A stretch of DNA of 49,085 nt, taken from CAIVAT01 sp037128705. GTDB lineage: Bacteria > Bacteroidota > Bacteroidia > Bacteroidales > FEN-979. Both the position numbers and the translations under genes were made by a program. A model generated the notes under the pieces. That model did no database searches, was not told where the DNA came from, and saw only the letters and a program-made list of their open reading frames with translations. Positions 15,403 through 24,190 of this stretch are shown one piece after another (within the stretch, counting starts at the first letter, position 1; each line of letters starts with the position of its first letter). The stretch is from positions 1 through 49,085 of the forward strand of contig JBAXVX010000030.1 in the NCBI GenBank assembly GCA_037128705.1. Direction: 5' to 3'.

Positions 15403-16536
15403 ATGGGAACTTCACCTGTAAATCCTCAAAAAAAGAAAACCGTCAAAGAACAGGCAGCGCCTGTTGCCGGGGAGAATGCACCCATCGAAAAAACAGAGTT
15501 TTCCGAAGAATCCAATGATCTGTTTGAGCATTTCCGGTTTGTGGTAGACAAGAAGCAGAGCCAGTTGCGGATTGACAAGTACCTGATAGCCAAGATTGAA
15601 AATGCTTCGAGGAACAGGATCCAGAATTCGGCCCATGCCGGGAATATCCTCGTGAACGGAATGGTGATCAAACCCAATTACAAGGTAAAACCCCTCGACG
15701 TCATCTCCATTGTACTGGCATTCCCCCCGCGCGACACGGAGGTATATCCTGAAAATATCCCGATCTCCATCGAGTATGAAGATAACGACCTCCTCGTTGT
15801 CAATAAGGCTCCGGGCATGGTGGTGCACCCGGGTCACGGGAACTTCACCGGGACTCTTCAGAATGCGCTGTTATATCACCTGCAGCAGAATAACCCGGGT
15901 GACCCTGAAGCCAAGCCCTACCTTGTTCACCGGATAGATAAAGATACAAGCGGAATTATCCTGATCGCCAAAAACGAACTGGCCCAAACCAAAATAGCAA
16001 AACAATTTTTTGACCACACCATCGACCGTACCTATATCGCGCTTGTCTGGGGAAACATTGACCATGACGAAGGAACGATCGATGCGAACATTGGCCGCGA
16101 TGTCAGGAACAGGCTCATACAGGCTGTATTTGATGATCCGGAGAAGGGCCGACATGCGGTAACCCATTACCATGTGCTGGAGCGGTTCGGATATGTGACC
16201 CTTGTGGAATGCAGGCTCGAGACCGGCCGGACCCACCAGATCCGCGTTCACTTCAAGCACATCGGGCACCCGCTGTTTAATGATGAATGTTATGGTGGTT
16301 CCGAAATTCTGAAAGGAACAACCTTTACCAAATACAGGCAATTTGTATTGAACAGTTTTAAAATGCTGCCCCGGCAGGCGCTGCATGCCAAATCGCTTGG
16401 ATTTATTCACCCTTCGACAAGGGAGTTTATTCATTTCGATTCATCCTACCCGGCGGACATGCAATCGGTCATTGAAAAATGGCGGCAATATTGCAGTTAT
16501 AAAAACCTGGAAGAATCACTAATTCCGGATTTATGA
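15403..16536 (+). CDS. rluD: RluD-family 23S rRNA pseudouridine synthase
   Basis: This enzyme converts uridines of helix 69 or similar sites of large-subunit rRNA to pseudouridine. The 377-residue protein has a disordered, Lys/Glu-rich N-terminus of about 45 residues, an S4 RNA-binding domain (about 55-115; LRIDKYLIAKIENASRNRIQ ... ILVNGMVIKPNYKVKPLD) and the RluA-type catalytic domain. That domain has the motif HRIDKDTSGIILIAKN with the catalytic Asp, and RLETGRTHQIRVH. The N-terminal extension is longer than in E. coli RluD. The last base pairs overlap the plsC start (ATGA), so the genes are translationally coupled. Confidence 0.93.
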   Translation: MGTSPVNPQKKKTVKEQAAPVAGENAPIEKTEFSEESNDLFEHFRFVVDKKQSQLRIDKYLIAKIENASRNRIQNSAHAGNILVNGMVIKPNYKVKPLDVISIVLAFPPRDTEVYPENIPISIEYEDNDLLVVNKAPGMVVHPGHGNFTGTLQNALLYHLQQNNPGDPEAKPYLVHRIDKDTSGIILIAKNELAQTKIAKQFFDHTIDRTYIALVWGNIDHDEGTIDANIGRDVRNRLIQAVFDDPEKGRHAVTHYHVLERFGYVTLVECRLETGRTHQIRVHFKHIGHPLFNDECYGGSEILKGTTFTKYRQFVLNSFKMLPRQALHAKSLGFIHPSTREFIHFDSSYPADMQSVIEKWRQYCSYKNLEESLIPDL

Positions 16537-17267
16537 AAACATTGGTCCGTTTCCTGGCTTCCATCTACTGGTGGTTAGAATTTTGGGTCATCTGTGCCCT
16601 GTTTTACCCATTCATGTTCCTGTTATATCTTTTGACTTTTCTTTTCGACAAACGCCTCTACCTCTTGCACCTGAGCACCTGCCTGTGGGCCTTTGCCATA
16701 TTGAAATTGAATTTCATGTGGAGGATCAAAATCATCGGAAGATCAAAAATTGATCCGGGCCAAACCTATGTCATGGTTTCCAATCATCAATCGGGGGCGG
16801 ATATCATTGTTCTTTTCCTGTTGTGGAAGCACTTTAAATGGGTAGCGAAAAAAAATCTCTTCTATTATCCGCTGATCGGGTGGAACATGTGGCTGAATCA
16901 ATATATAGCCATTGACCGGGCCAGGACCAGCAGCATACGCAAAATGATCTCCGATGCAAGCAGGGCCATCAAAGCGGGAAATTCCATTATGATTTTCCCC
17001 GAAGGCACCCGGTCAAAAGATGGGAACCTGCAGCATTTTAAAACCGGGGCTTTCCAGATCGCCCTGGTAAACCGCACGCCCATCGTGCCCATTGCCATTA
17101 AAGGGACTTCAAAAGCAATCCGTAAAGGTGGATTTCTGATCAACAAGAATTTCAATATTCAGGCAAAAGTGCTTGATCCGATCCCCTACGAAGCCTTCAA
17201 GGATCTTGATTCAAAGCAGGTAGCAAAAAAAGTTCATGAAATTCTCCGCGTTGAATTATCGAACTGA
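16533..17267 (+). CDS. plsC: 1-acyl-sn-glycerol-3-phosphate acyltransferase
   Basis: This membrane enzyme adds the second acyl chain to lysophosphatidic acid, making phosphatidic acid. The 244 residues include two N-terminal hydrophobic segments (about 10-32 and 40-62). The acyltransferase motif NHxxxxD appears as SNHQSGADI, followed by FPEGTRS and the block IV VPIAIKGTSKAI. The ATG overlaps the rluD stop codon by 4 bp. The 3' end overlaps the 3' end of the convergent mqnE by 34 bp, an unusually deep overlap. Confidence 0.92.
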   Translation: MKTLVRFLASIYWWLEFWVICALFYPFMFLLYLLTFLFDKRLYLLHLSTCLWAFAILKLNFMWRIKIIGRSKIDPGQTYVMVSNHQSGADIIVLFLLWKHFKWVAKKNLFYYPLIGWNMWLNQYIAIDRARTSSIRKMISDASRAIKAGNSIMIFPEGTRSKDGNLQHFKTGAFQIALVNRTPIVPIAIKGTSKAIRKGGFLINKNFNIQAKVLDPIPYEAFKDLDSKQVAKKVHEILRVELSN

Positions 17268-18382
17268 GGCGCTCTGATCTCCCTGTAAAGCGAATCCCTT
17301 TCTGCGGGTTCACGCCTTGCCTCTGTAATCATTGAAATCATTTGTGATACGGTCATCACGGGATTCTGATCTTCGGCGCCGGCAAGGGAATAGATCTGGG
17401 TGGAATCATTGATGGTTCCATCCATGTCATCCACCCCAAACGACATGGAAATCTGGGCCAGCTTTCGTCCAACCGCTGGCCAATAAGCCTTCAGATGAGG
17501 GAAATTATCAAGGTAAATCCGGGCCACCGCATACATCTTCATGTCTTCAACCACCGAAACTTCAGGGATATCTGACATCTCATTGTTGCTGTTCCTGAAT
17601 TTCAATGGAATGAATGAATTGAAGCCGCCTGTGCGGTCCTGAAGCTGCCTTAAACGATCCAGGTGATCGATCCGGTGGTGATACGATTCAAGGTGTCCGT
17701 AAAGCATGGTGGCATTGGATGGGATGCCGAGAAGATGAGCCGTTTCATGAATTTCGAGCCAGGTTTCTGAAGTAGACTTCATCCCACAGATATTCTTCCT
17801 GATGGTCTCATCAAATATTTCTGCACCGCCGCCGGGAATTGAATCGAGTCCGCACGATTTCAGGTATTCCAGTCCCTCGCGGATCGTCATGCCTGATTTT
17901 TCGATCATATAATCCAGTTCAACTGCTGAATAGGCCTTGACGTGCAGATTTGGCCTGACTGATTTGACTTTCCTCAGGACTTCCCCATAATAGTGAATGT
18001 CGCGGTCAGGATGAACTGCCCCGGTGATGTGCACCTCCGAAACGTTTTCATCCGATTGGGCCACTTTCCCTATTATCTCATCAATGCTGAGTTCCCATCG
18101 ATCGGGGCTGAAATGATGAGAATAGGAGCAGAATTTACATTTATTGATACAGATATTGGTAGGCTCGATGTGAAAATTCCGGATATAAAAGGCCTTGTTC
18201 CCGTTTTTCCTTGTCCTGACCAGGTCAGCTAAAAGCCCAAGGAGGCCCAGCTCAGCCTGTTCAAAAAGGATTATCCCATCTGCCGGAGAGATCCGCTCTC
18301 CCAGTGACACTTTGTTCGCAATCCCTTTCAGGGCATCCGAAACATTTGCAAAATCAAGAATATATTGTTTGGATTCGCTCAT
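17234..18382 (-). CDS. mqnE: Aminodeoxyfutalosine synthase (radical SAM)
   Basis: MqnE is the second enzyme of the futalosine route to menaquinone. It joins the enolpyruvyl group of 3-enolpyruvylbenzoate to SAM's adenosyl moiety, using a 4Fe-4S cluster. The 382-residue protein has the radical-SAM CxxxCxxC motif as Cys78, Cys82 and Cys85 (TNICINKCKFCSYSHH), followed by EVHITGAVHPD and GGGAEIFDETIR. MqnC is a close paralogue. The HIEPTNIC wording and length favour MqnE, but this is not certain. The start at 18382 overlaps the stop of the upstream protease gene by one base (TAATG), so translation is coupled; a longer frame to 18529 lies wholly inside that gene. Confidence 0.85.
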   Translation of the reverse strand: MSESKQYILDFANVSDALKGIANKVSLGERISPADGIILFEQAELGLLGLLADLVRTRKNGNKAFYIRNFHIEPTNICINKCKFCSYSHHFSPDRWELSIDEIIGKVAQSDENVSEVHITGAVHPDRDIHYYGEVLRKVKSVRPNLHVKAYSAVELDYMIEKSGMTIREGLEYLKSCGLDSIPGGGAEIFDETIRKNICGMKSTSETWLEIHETAHLLGIPSNATMLYGHLESYHHRIDHLDRLRQLQDRTGGFNSFIPLKFRNSNNEMSDIPEVSVVEDMKMYAVARIYLDNFPHLKAYWPAVGRKLAQISMSFGVDDMDGTINDSTQIYSLAGAEDQNPVMTVSQMISMITEARREPAERDSLYREIRAPQFDNSTRRIS

Positions 18383-20043
18383 TACTCCTTGATTACCTTC
18401 CTGATCACCTTGTGATCCCCATCCCCGATGCTGATCACGTACATTCCTTTTGTTAACCCTGAAAGGTCCAGCTGATTTTCGGAATTCTGCAGTGCATCTA
18501 TTTCCATTGTCAGCACAGAACGACCCCACAAATCACAAAGGACCACCTGAAGTTTCCTGATATGGTCCCTGGTGGTCCTCAGATACAGGCGATCGCGCGC
18601 AGGATTCGGATAGATGCTCAGCCATTCATCCATTGCAGGTTCATTGACTCCAACGGCCCAGCCATTTAAAGCCGTGACCCCTGAATTGATCGGGTCGAGC
18701 CACGGTGCAAGCTGTTTGCTGGAATCGGTGCCATCTTTATCCCAATGGTAGGAAAACATTCCATAATAATCTGCCAGCCCAAGTGCAGATGAATCACAAG
18801 ACGAGTCACCGCCGGTAAGCGTGCCGATCAGTCTTCCTTCAGAATCATAAATAGGAGAACCCGACGATCCGCCTTCCGTTGTTCCGTATCCGTGGGGTGT
18901 GGCTGACCAGAAGACCTTCCAGTGCGCTTTATCCGGATTCCCCGGGTAATTTGCGGCTTGCAGCGGGGTGATATAGGTTGAAATTTTTTTGATATCTCCC
19001 TGCGGATGATGAATGCTGACCCCTGAAGAACTTGATGTTCCCTCCCGGCTCCATCCAGTGTAATAAACATTAAATGAATCGGGGATGGCTGAATTCAGAA
19101 GTACCATGAAAAAGTCCGATCCAACGCTCCCGCTTCCTCCGCTGTGCGATATAAGCGATGCTCCGGTCATTGATCTCAGGGCAGGTTCCCTGGTAGGATT
19201 AGGGCAGGCGGCACTCTGATAGTCGAAATAAAAAATCCACTTGCTGAGATCAGCCGGTGTGGCTGAACTCCCGCAATGATCAGCCGTAAGGATATATGGT
19301 TTCCCGTCATTCAGTGAATTGTTCACAAGCGAGCCGGTACACCAGACACTGCTTGAACCACGTTTTATTTCGATCCTTGCAACCCCGCGTTTCTGTTTGG
19401 CCCACTGATCGCCCTCGCTGCAGTTAACATTGACCATGCATTTCCCGGCAGAGCCGAAACCGGTTTTCAGGTCGGAATATTCAGCGACACCCCTGTATGC
19501 ATACGCAACTTCGGAGATATGAATTTTCGGGGCATCCTGGTCCGCAGGTGCATTGTATTCAAGGGTCAGCTGATCCCCGAAGATCAGTCCCGTGCTGAAA
19601 GTCGATAAGCTGTTGTTATTCAAAGAGGTGAAAGCACCAAGACACTGAGTCCGGCCTGGATTATATACAAAGAGTTTTCCTCCTTCGGGCATTCGAAACT
19701 GATCAAAATAGAGGGTCAATGCCAGGGCTCCGGGTGATTTTATATTCAGCCGCCAAACCGAACTTCCATCCGCAGCCTTCTTCCACTGACCTGCTGCAGC
19801 TATTCCAAGATCAACTGGAAGGTTGACTGCAAAGCGGTATGGAAGCGGGTTTTGCTCATCCTCCATTTGCAATGCCGCCAGTTCAGGGGGATTCACTATG
19901 ACTACATTGCGTTCCTCCGGGGCCAGGGATAAGGCAAAACTGCGCGGGATTCCATGCTGGCTTAACTGGGCAAATGCCATCCATGGGAACAGGATTGCCG
20001 GAACCAGGATCAAAAACACGATGGGGCGGAAGCATGGTTTCAT
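18382..20043 (-). CDS. Secreted trypsin-like serine protease with T9SS sorting domain
   Basis: The 553-residue protein has a signal peptide (MKPCFRPIVFLILVPAILFP, ending AFAQ) and a beta-sandwich prodomain of about 170 residues. A trypsin-fold domain follows, with His256 (ILTADHC), Asp310 (VGSDFFMVLL) and Ser394 (GGSSGSP) as the catalytic triad. A T9SS type A sorting domain ends it (IYPNPARDRLYLRT ... GMYVISIG). The prodomain plus domain order resembles lysyl-endopeptidase-like secreted proteases. Cysteines around CMVNVNCSEGD and WCTGSLV suggest disulphides. It is cleaved on export and acts outside the cell. Its gene sits one base before mqnE, an odd pairing of an exoenzyme with a quinone gene. 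Confidence 0.9.
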   Translation of the reverse strand: MKPCFRPIVFLILVPAILFPWMAFAQLSQHGIPRSFALSLAPEERNVVIVNPPELAALQMEDEQNPLPYRFAVNLPVDLGIAAAGQWKKAADGSSVWRLNIKSPGALALTLYFDQFRMPEGGKLFVYNPGRTQCLGAFTSLNNNSLSTFSTGLIFGDQLTLEYNAPADQDAPKIHISEVAYAYRGVAEYSDLKTGFGSAGKCMVNVNCSEGDQWAKQKRGVARIEIKRGSSSVWCTGSLVNNSLNDGKPYILTADHCGSSATPADLSKWIFYFDYQSAACPNPTREPALRSMTGASLISHSGGSGSVGSDFFMVLLNSAIPDSFNVYYTGWSREGTSSSSGVSIHHPQGDIKKISTYITPLQAANYPGNPDKAHWKVFWSATPHGYGTTEGGSSGSPIYDSEGRLIGTLTGGDSSCDSSALGLADYYGMFSYHWDKDGTDSSKQLAPWLDPINSGVTALNGWAVGVNEPAMDEWLSIYPNPARDRLYLRTTRDHIRKLQVVLCDLWGRSVLTMEIDALQNSENQLDLSGLTKGMYVISIGDGDHKVIRKVIKE

Positions 20044-20058
20044 ATCAGCTTGATTTGG

Positions 20059-21906
20059 TTAATGAACGACTGAAACTTTATGAGAAACAACTTCAGTTCC
20101 GTTCTCTGTCGTGAGAACATACACCCCCCTCGGAATATCGTGGACATCAAGCGATACTGTTTCTGAAAATACCAGATGATTCCATCTCCTGATCTCCACG
20201 CCCTGTGCGTTGATCAGTTTGATTCGCATCTCCCGAGGCTTTGATTCCCGGAAGTTAAGGTTGATCTGATCGGTAGCCGGGTTCGGGAAAATGACCGGTT
20301 GATCTGAAAGCATCTTTTCACCAATCCCCACCGTCGATTCAATCATGATATCATCGATGAGAAAAATAAATCCATTGTCGGTGATGCACTGGATCCCGAT
20401 GTAGACATCCTGGTTGGTGTAGGCCGACAGGTCGTAGCTGCGCTTCGTCCAGGCGGCGGGGGCACTCTCAGGGGTTGCGTTCACCAGAACAAAGCTTGAT
20501 GGCTTCTGATCGCTTACCGAAACGGCCACATTGTATTTCTCATCGCCATAAAACGGATTGTATGTTTGCACCCAGAATTCGATCCGGGGGTTGATTCCAA
20601 GGCCCATCCGGGGAGTAATCAGCCATTTGTCGTTGGGATTGAGGGGAGGAACGGAAGAAAAACTGCAGCCAAGTTTTTGTCCGGTGTGCGGCAGCAGGTT
20701 GGTCATGGGTGGCGTGGTGGCGGAGGGGTTAAAGCAGATGTAGGCCATCGGCTCATTTGCATGCGGGAATGCATATGGCAGTCCGCTCGGCTGGTTAATT
20801 CCATAGGTATTGCCGCCTCTCACATCCAAAACATTCCATGGACTGAAGACCAGGCTAAAGTCACTGACCGATTCAAAATCAAGCGAAATGGAGGAGGGGT
20901 AACTGGTTACGGTGATGAAGGCTTCTTTTGTGATTGAATCTGCTGAAGTCCCGTTGCTGACCTTCAGTTTTACAGGGTAGGTTCCCGCAGCAGCATATTT
21001 GATCGCGGAAGGATTTTGCAGGGTAGAGGTAGCAGGGGTTGCCCCGGTGAAAGCCCATAACCAGGATGTGGGGTTGCCTGACGACTGATCAATAAAACTG
21101 ACGCTCTCCCCGACATTTACTGTGGTCTTATCGGAAGAAAAATCGGCCGTCACATTCGCTGACGCTTCCGGCTTTATCTCCAGATCATCAATCATCATCA
21201 GGAAATGATCGTTTGACACACAATGTATTGCGACATAGACCAGCTGATTGTTGTAATTAACCAGGCTGAAGGTCTTTTTCACCCAGGCGGTGGTGGTATG
21301 GAGGGTGTCGGTCCCTGTAACGGAGATAAAACTTGCAGGACTGTTATCGGTTGTTGAAACAGCCACAAGGTAATCATCCACCAGGTAGGTATCGTTGTAT
21401 GATTTTATCCAGAATGAAAAGCTGCCATTTGTGCCAAGTTGAATTTTCGGGGATGTGAACCAGTCATTGTTCGATGGCGGGTTCGAGGAAAAACAGGCGC
21501 CGAAACGCAATCCTGAGTGAGGTTGTATAGCCTGGTCTGATGCCATGGATGGCGCTACCAGGGCGGGATTGAAACAGAGAAATGCCATGGGTTCAGACTG
21601 GTGAGGAAACGAATGGTTCAAAATCCCGTATGTATCATGTTTATCCACATCATTTACCGTCCAGTCACCGAATGTAAGCGAAAAATCCTGGATATTCTCA
21701 AAATCCATGGTATAGCTTGTGGCAGCAGCATTTGACAGGGTCTGACCGTGAACACCCTGACTGGTTTGTAAATGACCGGTTATGGGTGCAATCCGACTGC
21801 CCGTAATCCTCATCGCTTTTCCGGAAGCAGGAATATCCTGGCCGGAAATCATGCATGGGAAAAACAGAAAAGTGATTGCTGAGAATAAAAGTATCCTGGT
21901 TTTCAT
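20059..21906 (-). CDS. T9SS-sorted protein with two choice-of-anchor J domains and a PKD domain
   Basis: The 615-residue protein has a signal peptide (MKTRILLFSAITFLFFPCMISGQ). Two similar modules of about 190 residues, each starting with DFENIQDFSLTFGDW or DFESVSDFSLVFSPW, flank a PKD domain. The modules also share the pattern HSEPMAFLCFNP / NEPMAYICFNP, a FSSxPP Pro-rich turn and the ending IDDLEIKP or IDDIMIES. The PKD domain (about residues 263-340; VNVGESVSFIDQSSGNPTSWLW ... GTYPVKLKVSN) lies between them. The C-terminus is a T9SS type A sorting domain (FPNPATDQINLNF ... VYVLTTENG). It is probably a surface adhesin or carbohydrate-binding protein. The duplicated module implies internal gene duplication. 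It lies upstream of the protease gene on the same strand, 15 bp away. Confidence 0.87.
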   Translation of the reverse strand: MKTRILLFSAITFLFFPCMISGQDIPASGKAMRITGSRIAPITGHLQTSQGVHGQTLSNAAATSYTMDFENIQDFSLTFGDWTVNDVDKHDTYGILNHSFPHQSEPMAFLCFNPALVAPSMASDQAIQPHSGLRFGACFSSNPPSNNDWFTSPKIQLGTNGSFSFWIKSYNDTYLVDDYLVAVSTTDNSPASFISVTGTDTLHTTTAWVKKTFSLVNYNNQLVYVAIHCVSNDHFLMMIDDLEIKPEASANVTADFSSDKTTVNVGESVSFIDQSSGNPTSWLWAFTGATPATSTLQNPSAIKYAAAGTYPVKLKVSNGTSADSITKEAFITVTSYPSSISLDFESVSDFSLVFSPWNVLDVRGGNTYGINQPSGLPYAFPHANEPMAYICFNPSATTPPMTNLLPHTGQKLGCSFSSVPPLNPNDKWLITPRMGLGINPRIEFWVQTYNPFYGDEKYNVAVSVSDQKPSSFVLVNATPESAPAAWTKRSYDLSAYTNQDVYIGIQCITDNGFIFLIDDIMIESTVGIGEKMLSDQPVIFPNPATDQINLNFRESKPREMRIKLINAQGVEIRRWNHLVFSETVSLDVHDIPRGVYVLTTENGTEVVSHKVSVVH

Positions 21907-21954
21907 TTGATCCTGTTTATATTCCGGAAAGTTCAATCTGCGGATTTGAATTTA

Positions 21955-21962
21955 CAAAGGTA
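21955..21962 (-). promoter_or_regulatory. -7 box of the T9SS adhesin-like gene
   Basis: The reverse strand reads TACCTTTG, matching TAnnTTTG exactly, 49 bp before the ATG at 21906. No clear -33 TTTG was found. It may drive adhesin-like, protease and mqnE genes together. Confidence 0.4.
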
Positions 21963-21966
21963 ATGC

Positions 21967-21996
21967 TTTCGGGTATTGTAAAAAAAGCTACTTTTA
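21967..21996 (+). promoter_or_regulatory. Possible promoter of the MFS-mqnB-mqnD operon
   Basis: TTTC (21967-21970) and TACTTTTA (21989-21996) are 18 nt apart. Both differ by one base from consensus. If used, the upstream ATG at 21996 lies inside the promoter and translation starts at 22038. Confidence 0.3.
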
Positions 21997-22037
21997 TGGA
22001 CAGCTTAACAAAATCCCTCTCATACAATCAACCACCT

Positions 22038-23468
22038 ATGAATCAAACGTTAACAGTAAAAAAAGATCCGCCTGCCCTGCTGAGATGGATCGTCCTGGTC
22101 TTTATCAGTCTGGCCATGTTTGGCAATTATTACATTTATGATTGCATCAGCCCGCTTGCAGATGTTCTGAAAACACAACTTCACTTCACCGATAAAAATC
22201 TTGGTCTTCTTCAGGGAATATACAGCATTCCAAACATATTCATGGTTCTCATCGGTGGGATTATCATCGATAAGATCGGGACAAAAAAGGCGGCCCTGAT
22301 TTTTGCCTGCCTGGTTTTCGTGGGGGCCCTCTTCACCACCATCAAAGGCGACATCGTCTTTATGGCGACCGGGAGGTTGATTTTCGGACTTGGCGCTGAA
22401 TCCATGATCGTTGCCATCACCACCATCCTTGCCAGGTGGTTCAAGGGGAAGGAATTGTCATTTGCATTTGGGCTGAATCTTAGTATTGCCCGTTTGGGAT
22501 CATTCCTTGCCCTGAACTCCCCCACCTGGGGAAAATCGCTTTTCACACACTGGCAGAATCCCTTATGGGTTGCCGTCGGGGCCGGTGTTATCGCTGTTGC
22601 TACCCTGGGGATATATTACCTGATCGATATCTATTCGGAAAATAAGTATGCACTTCAGAAGGAGGGCAACCAGGATAAGGTCGTACTTAAGGACCTGTTC
22701 AAATTCGGGAAATCATTCTGGTTCATCTCCCTGTTGTGCATCACCTTTTATTCAGCCATGTTCCCATTCCAGACCTTCGCCGTGAAATTTTTCAAGGATG
22801 TTCAGCTCGCCGGTCTCCCGGATGACGTTGCCCGTGGAATGGGCGGATTCCTTTCCAGCCTGCTCACGCTTTCTGCCATGATCCTCACCCCGATCTTCGG
22901 TTTATTATCCGACAAAATCGGCAAACGTTCCCTGCTGATGATGTTCGGATCACTGCTGATCATCCCGGTTTATCTTGTCATGGGTTATGTAGTGCGCACC
23001 GTGGCCTTGCCACCATCGGTCATCAGCATTTTTTCATCGGCGGATCAAAGCACCGGGTTCATCGGTGGCGTGGTCTATTTCGGAACCCTGATCGGCACCC
23101 TGTTCACTTACTTCCCAAATATTGTCATCCCGATGGTGGTCATGGGAATCGCCTTTTCGCTGATCCCGGCCATCATGTGGCCTTCAGTTGCCCTCATCGT
23201 CGATAATTCCAAACTTGGAACGGCCTATGGCCTTATGACCATGATCCAGAATATCGGGCTGGCCGGCTTCAACCTGATGATCGGGTGGGCCAATGACTAT
23301 TCTGGAGCAAGCGCAGCCAATCCTGGCGGTTACCACCTGGGCATGTGGATTTTCAGCAGTCTTGGCTTCTTCGGGCTGTTCTTCGCCTTCATGCTGCGAA
23401 GAAATGAAAAGGGACCCAATGCACACGGCCTTGAATACGGAACAAAATACAATAAAAGGCCCCAGTAA
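22038..23468 (+). CDS. Major facilitator superfamily transporter
   Basis: This 476-residue protein begins MNQTLTVKKDPPALLRWIVL and has about twelve hydrophobic helices. Typical MFS cues are GGIIIDKIGTKKAALI (the loop 2-3 motif GxxxDRxGxRR) and GLLSDKIGKRSL in the second half. The best resemblance is to MFSD1-like or oxalate/sugar-phosphate-like uniporters; the substrate is unknown. It begins an operon whose next genes are mqnB (the stop TAA overlaps the mqnB ATG by one base) and the mqnD fusion. That placement suggests a link to menaquinone precursors, or just shared transcription. Alternative starts are at 21996 and 21876. Confidence 0.85.
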   Translation: MNQTLTVKKDPPALLRWIVLVFISLAMFGNYYIYDCISPLADVLKTQLHFTDKNLGLLQGIYSIPNIFMVLIGGIIIDKIGTKKAALIFACLVFVGALFTTIKGDIVFMATGRLIFGLGAESMIVAITTILARWFKGKELSFAFGLNLSIARLGSFLALNSPTWGKSLFTHWQNPLWVAVGAGVIAVATLGIYYLIDIYSENKYALQKEGNQDKVVLKDLFKFGKSFWFISLLCITFYSAMFPFQTFAVKFFKDVQLAGLPDDVARGMGGFLSSLLTLSAMILTPIFGLLSDKIGKRSLLMMFGSLLIIPVYLVMGYVVRTVALPPSVISIFSSADQSTGFIGGVVYFGTLIGTLFTYFPNIVIPMVVMGIAFSLIPAIMWPSVALIVDNSKLGTAYGLMTMIQNIGLAGFNLMIGWANDYSGASAANPGGYHLGMWIFSSLGFFGLFFAFMLRRNEKGPNAHGLEYGTKYNKRPQ

Positions 23469-24163
23469 TGAACTTTCTCCTGGTTTCGGCAACGGTAATG
23501 GAGATCAGACCCTTCCTTGACGGGTTGCCCCTCATTGAAAAGCAAAGTGAGCAGCTTTCGAGATACCAATACAAAAAAAGCGTCATCGACGTACTTGTTC
23601 CAGGTGTTGGGATGGTCCCGACTGCTTATTTTTTAGGGAAACAACTCGCAGTGCAGCACTACGACCTGGTGGTGAATGCCGGGATTGCCGGAACTTTTAA
23701 CAAATCTCTTCCCCTCGGGTCGGTGGTCCATGTGGTTGAAGACTGCGTGCCGGAACTGGGCGCCGAGGATGGAGACCAATTCCTGTCGGTCTTTGAACTT
23801 GGCCTGGCTGACCCCGATGCCGTTCCCTATACCAACGGCAGGCTGATCAATGATATTTTGGATAAAAAAACCCCGGTCAACCTTGAAATTATCCGGAAGC
23901 TCCCAATGGTGACCGGAATTACGTCAAACACCATACGTGGCAACGCAGAAAGCATTGCCCGGATCAGGCGCGTTGCAAAGGCTGACCTGGAAAGCATGGA
24001 AGGGGCTGCCTTTTTCTACGCATGTTTTTCCGAGGGGGTTCCATGTATTCAGATCCGGGCCATTTCAAACCTGGTGGAAGAGCGCGACAAATCAAGATGG
24101 GAACTCCGCCTTGCATTAAAAAACCTGAACCGGATGCTGCTGGATTTTCTTAATGTTCACTGA
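23468..24163 (+). CDS. mqnB: Futalosine hydrolase
   Basis: MqnB removes the nucleobase (hypoxanthine or adenine) from futalosine or aminodeoxyfutalosine in the menaquinone pathway. The 231-residue protein has the nucleoside phosphorylase/hydrolase fold: NFLLVSATVMEIRPFL at the start, VPGVGMVPTAYFLG and VVNAGIAGTFN in the middle, and LESMEGAAFFYACF and IRAISN near the C-terminus. It overlaps the MFS gene by one base and is followed after 27 bp by the mqnD fusion gene, so all three are probably cotranscribed. Confidence 0.92.
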   Translation: MNFLLVSATVMEIRPFLDGLPLIEKQSEQLSRYQYKKSVIDVLVPGVGMVPTAYFLGKQLAVQHYDLVVNAGIAGTFNKSLPLGSVVHVVEDCVPELGAEDGDQFLSVFELGLADPDAVPYTNGRLINDILDKKTPVNLEIIRKLPMVTGITSNTIRGNAESIARIRRVAKADLESMEGAAFFYACFSEGVPCIQIRAISNLVEERDKSRWELRLALKNLNRMLLDFLNVH

Positions 24164-24190
24164 CATATAAGGTTTATCAATGAATCCCCC

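Noticed and set aside
18385..18529. Upstream extension of mqnE
   Set aside because: It lies wholly in the coding region of the upstream protease in another frame; the ATG at 18382 fits MqnE.
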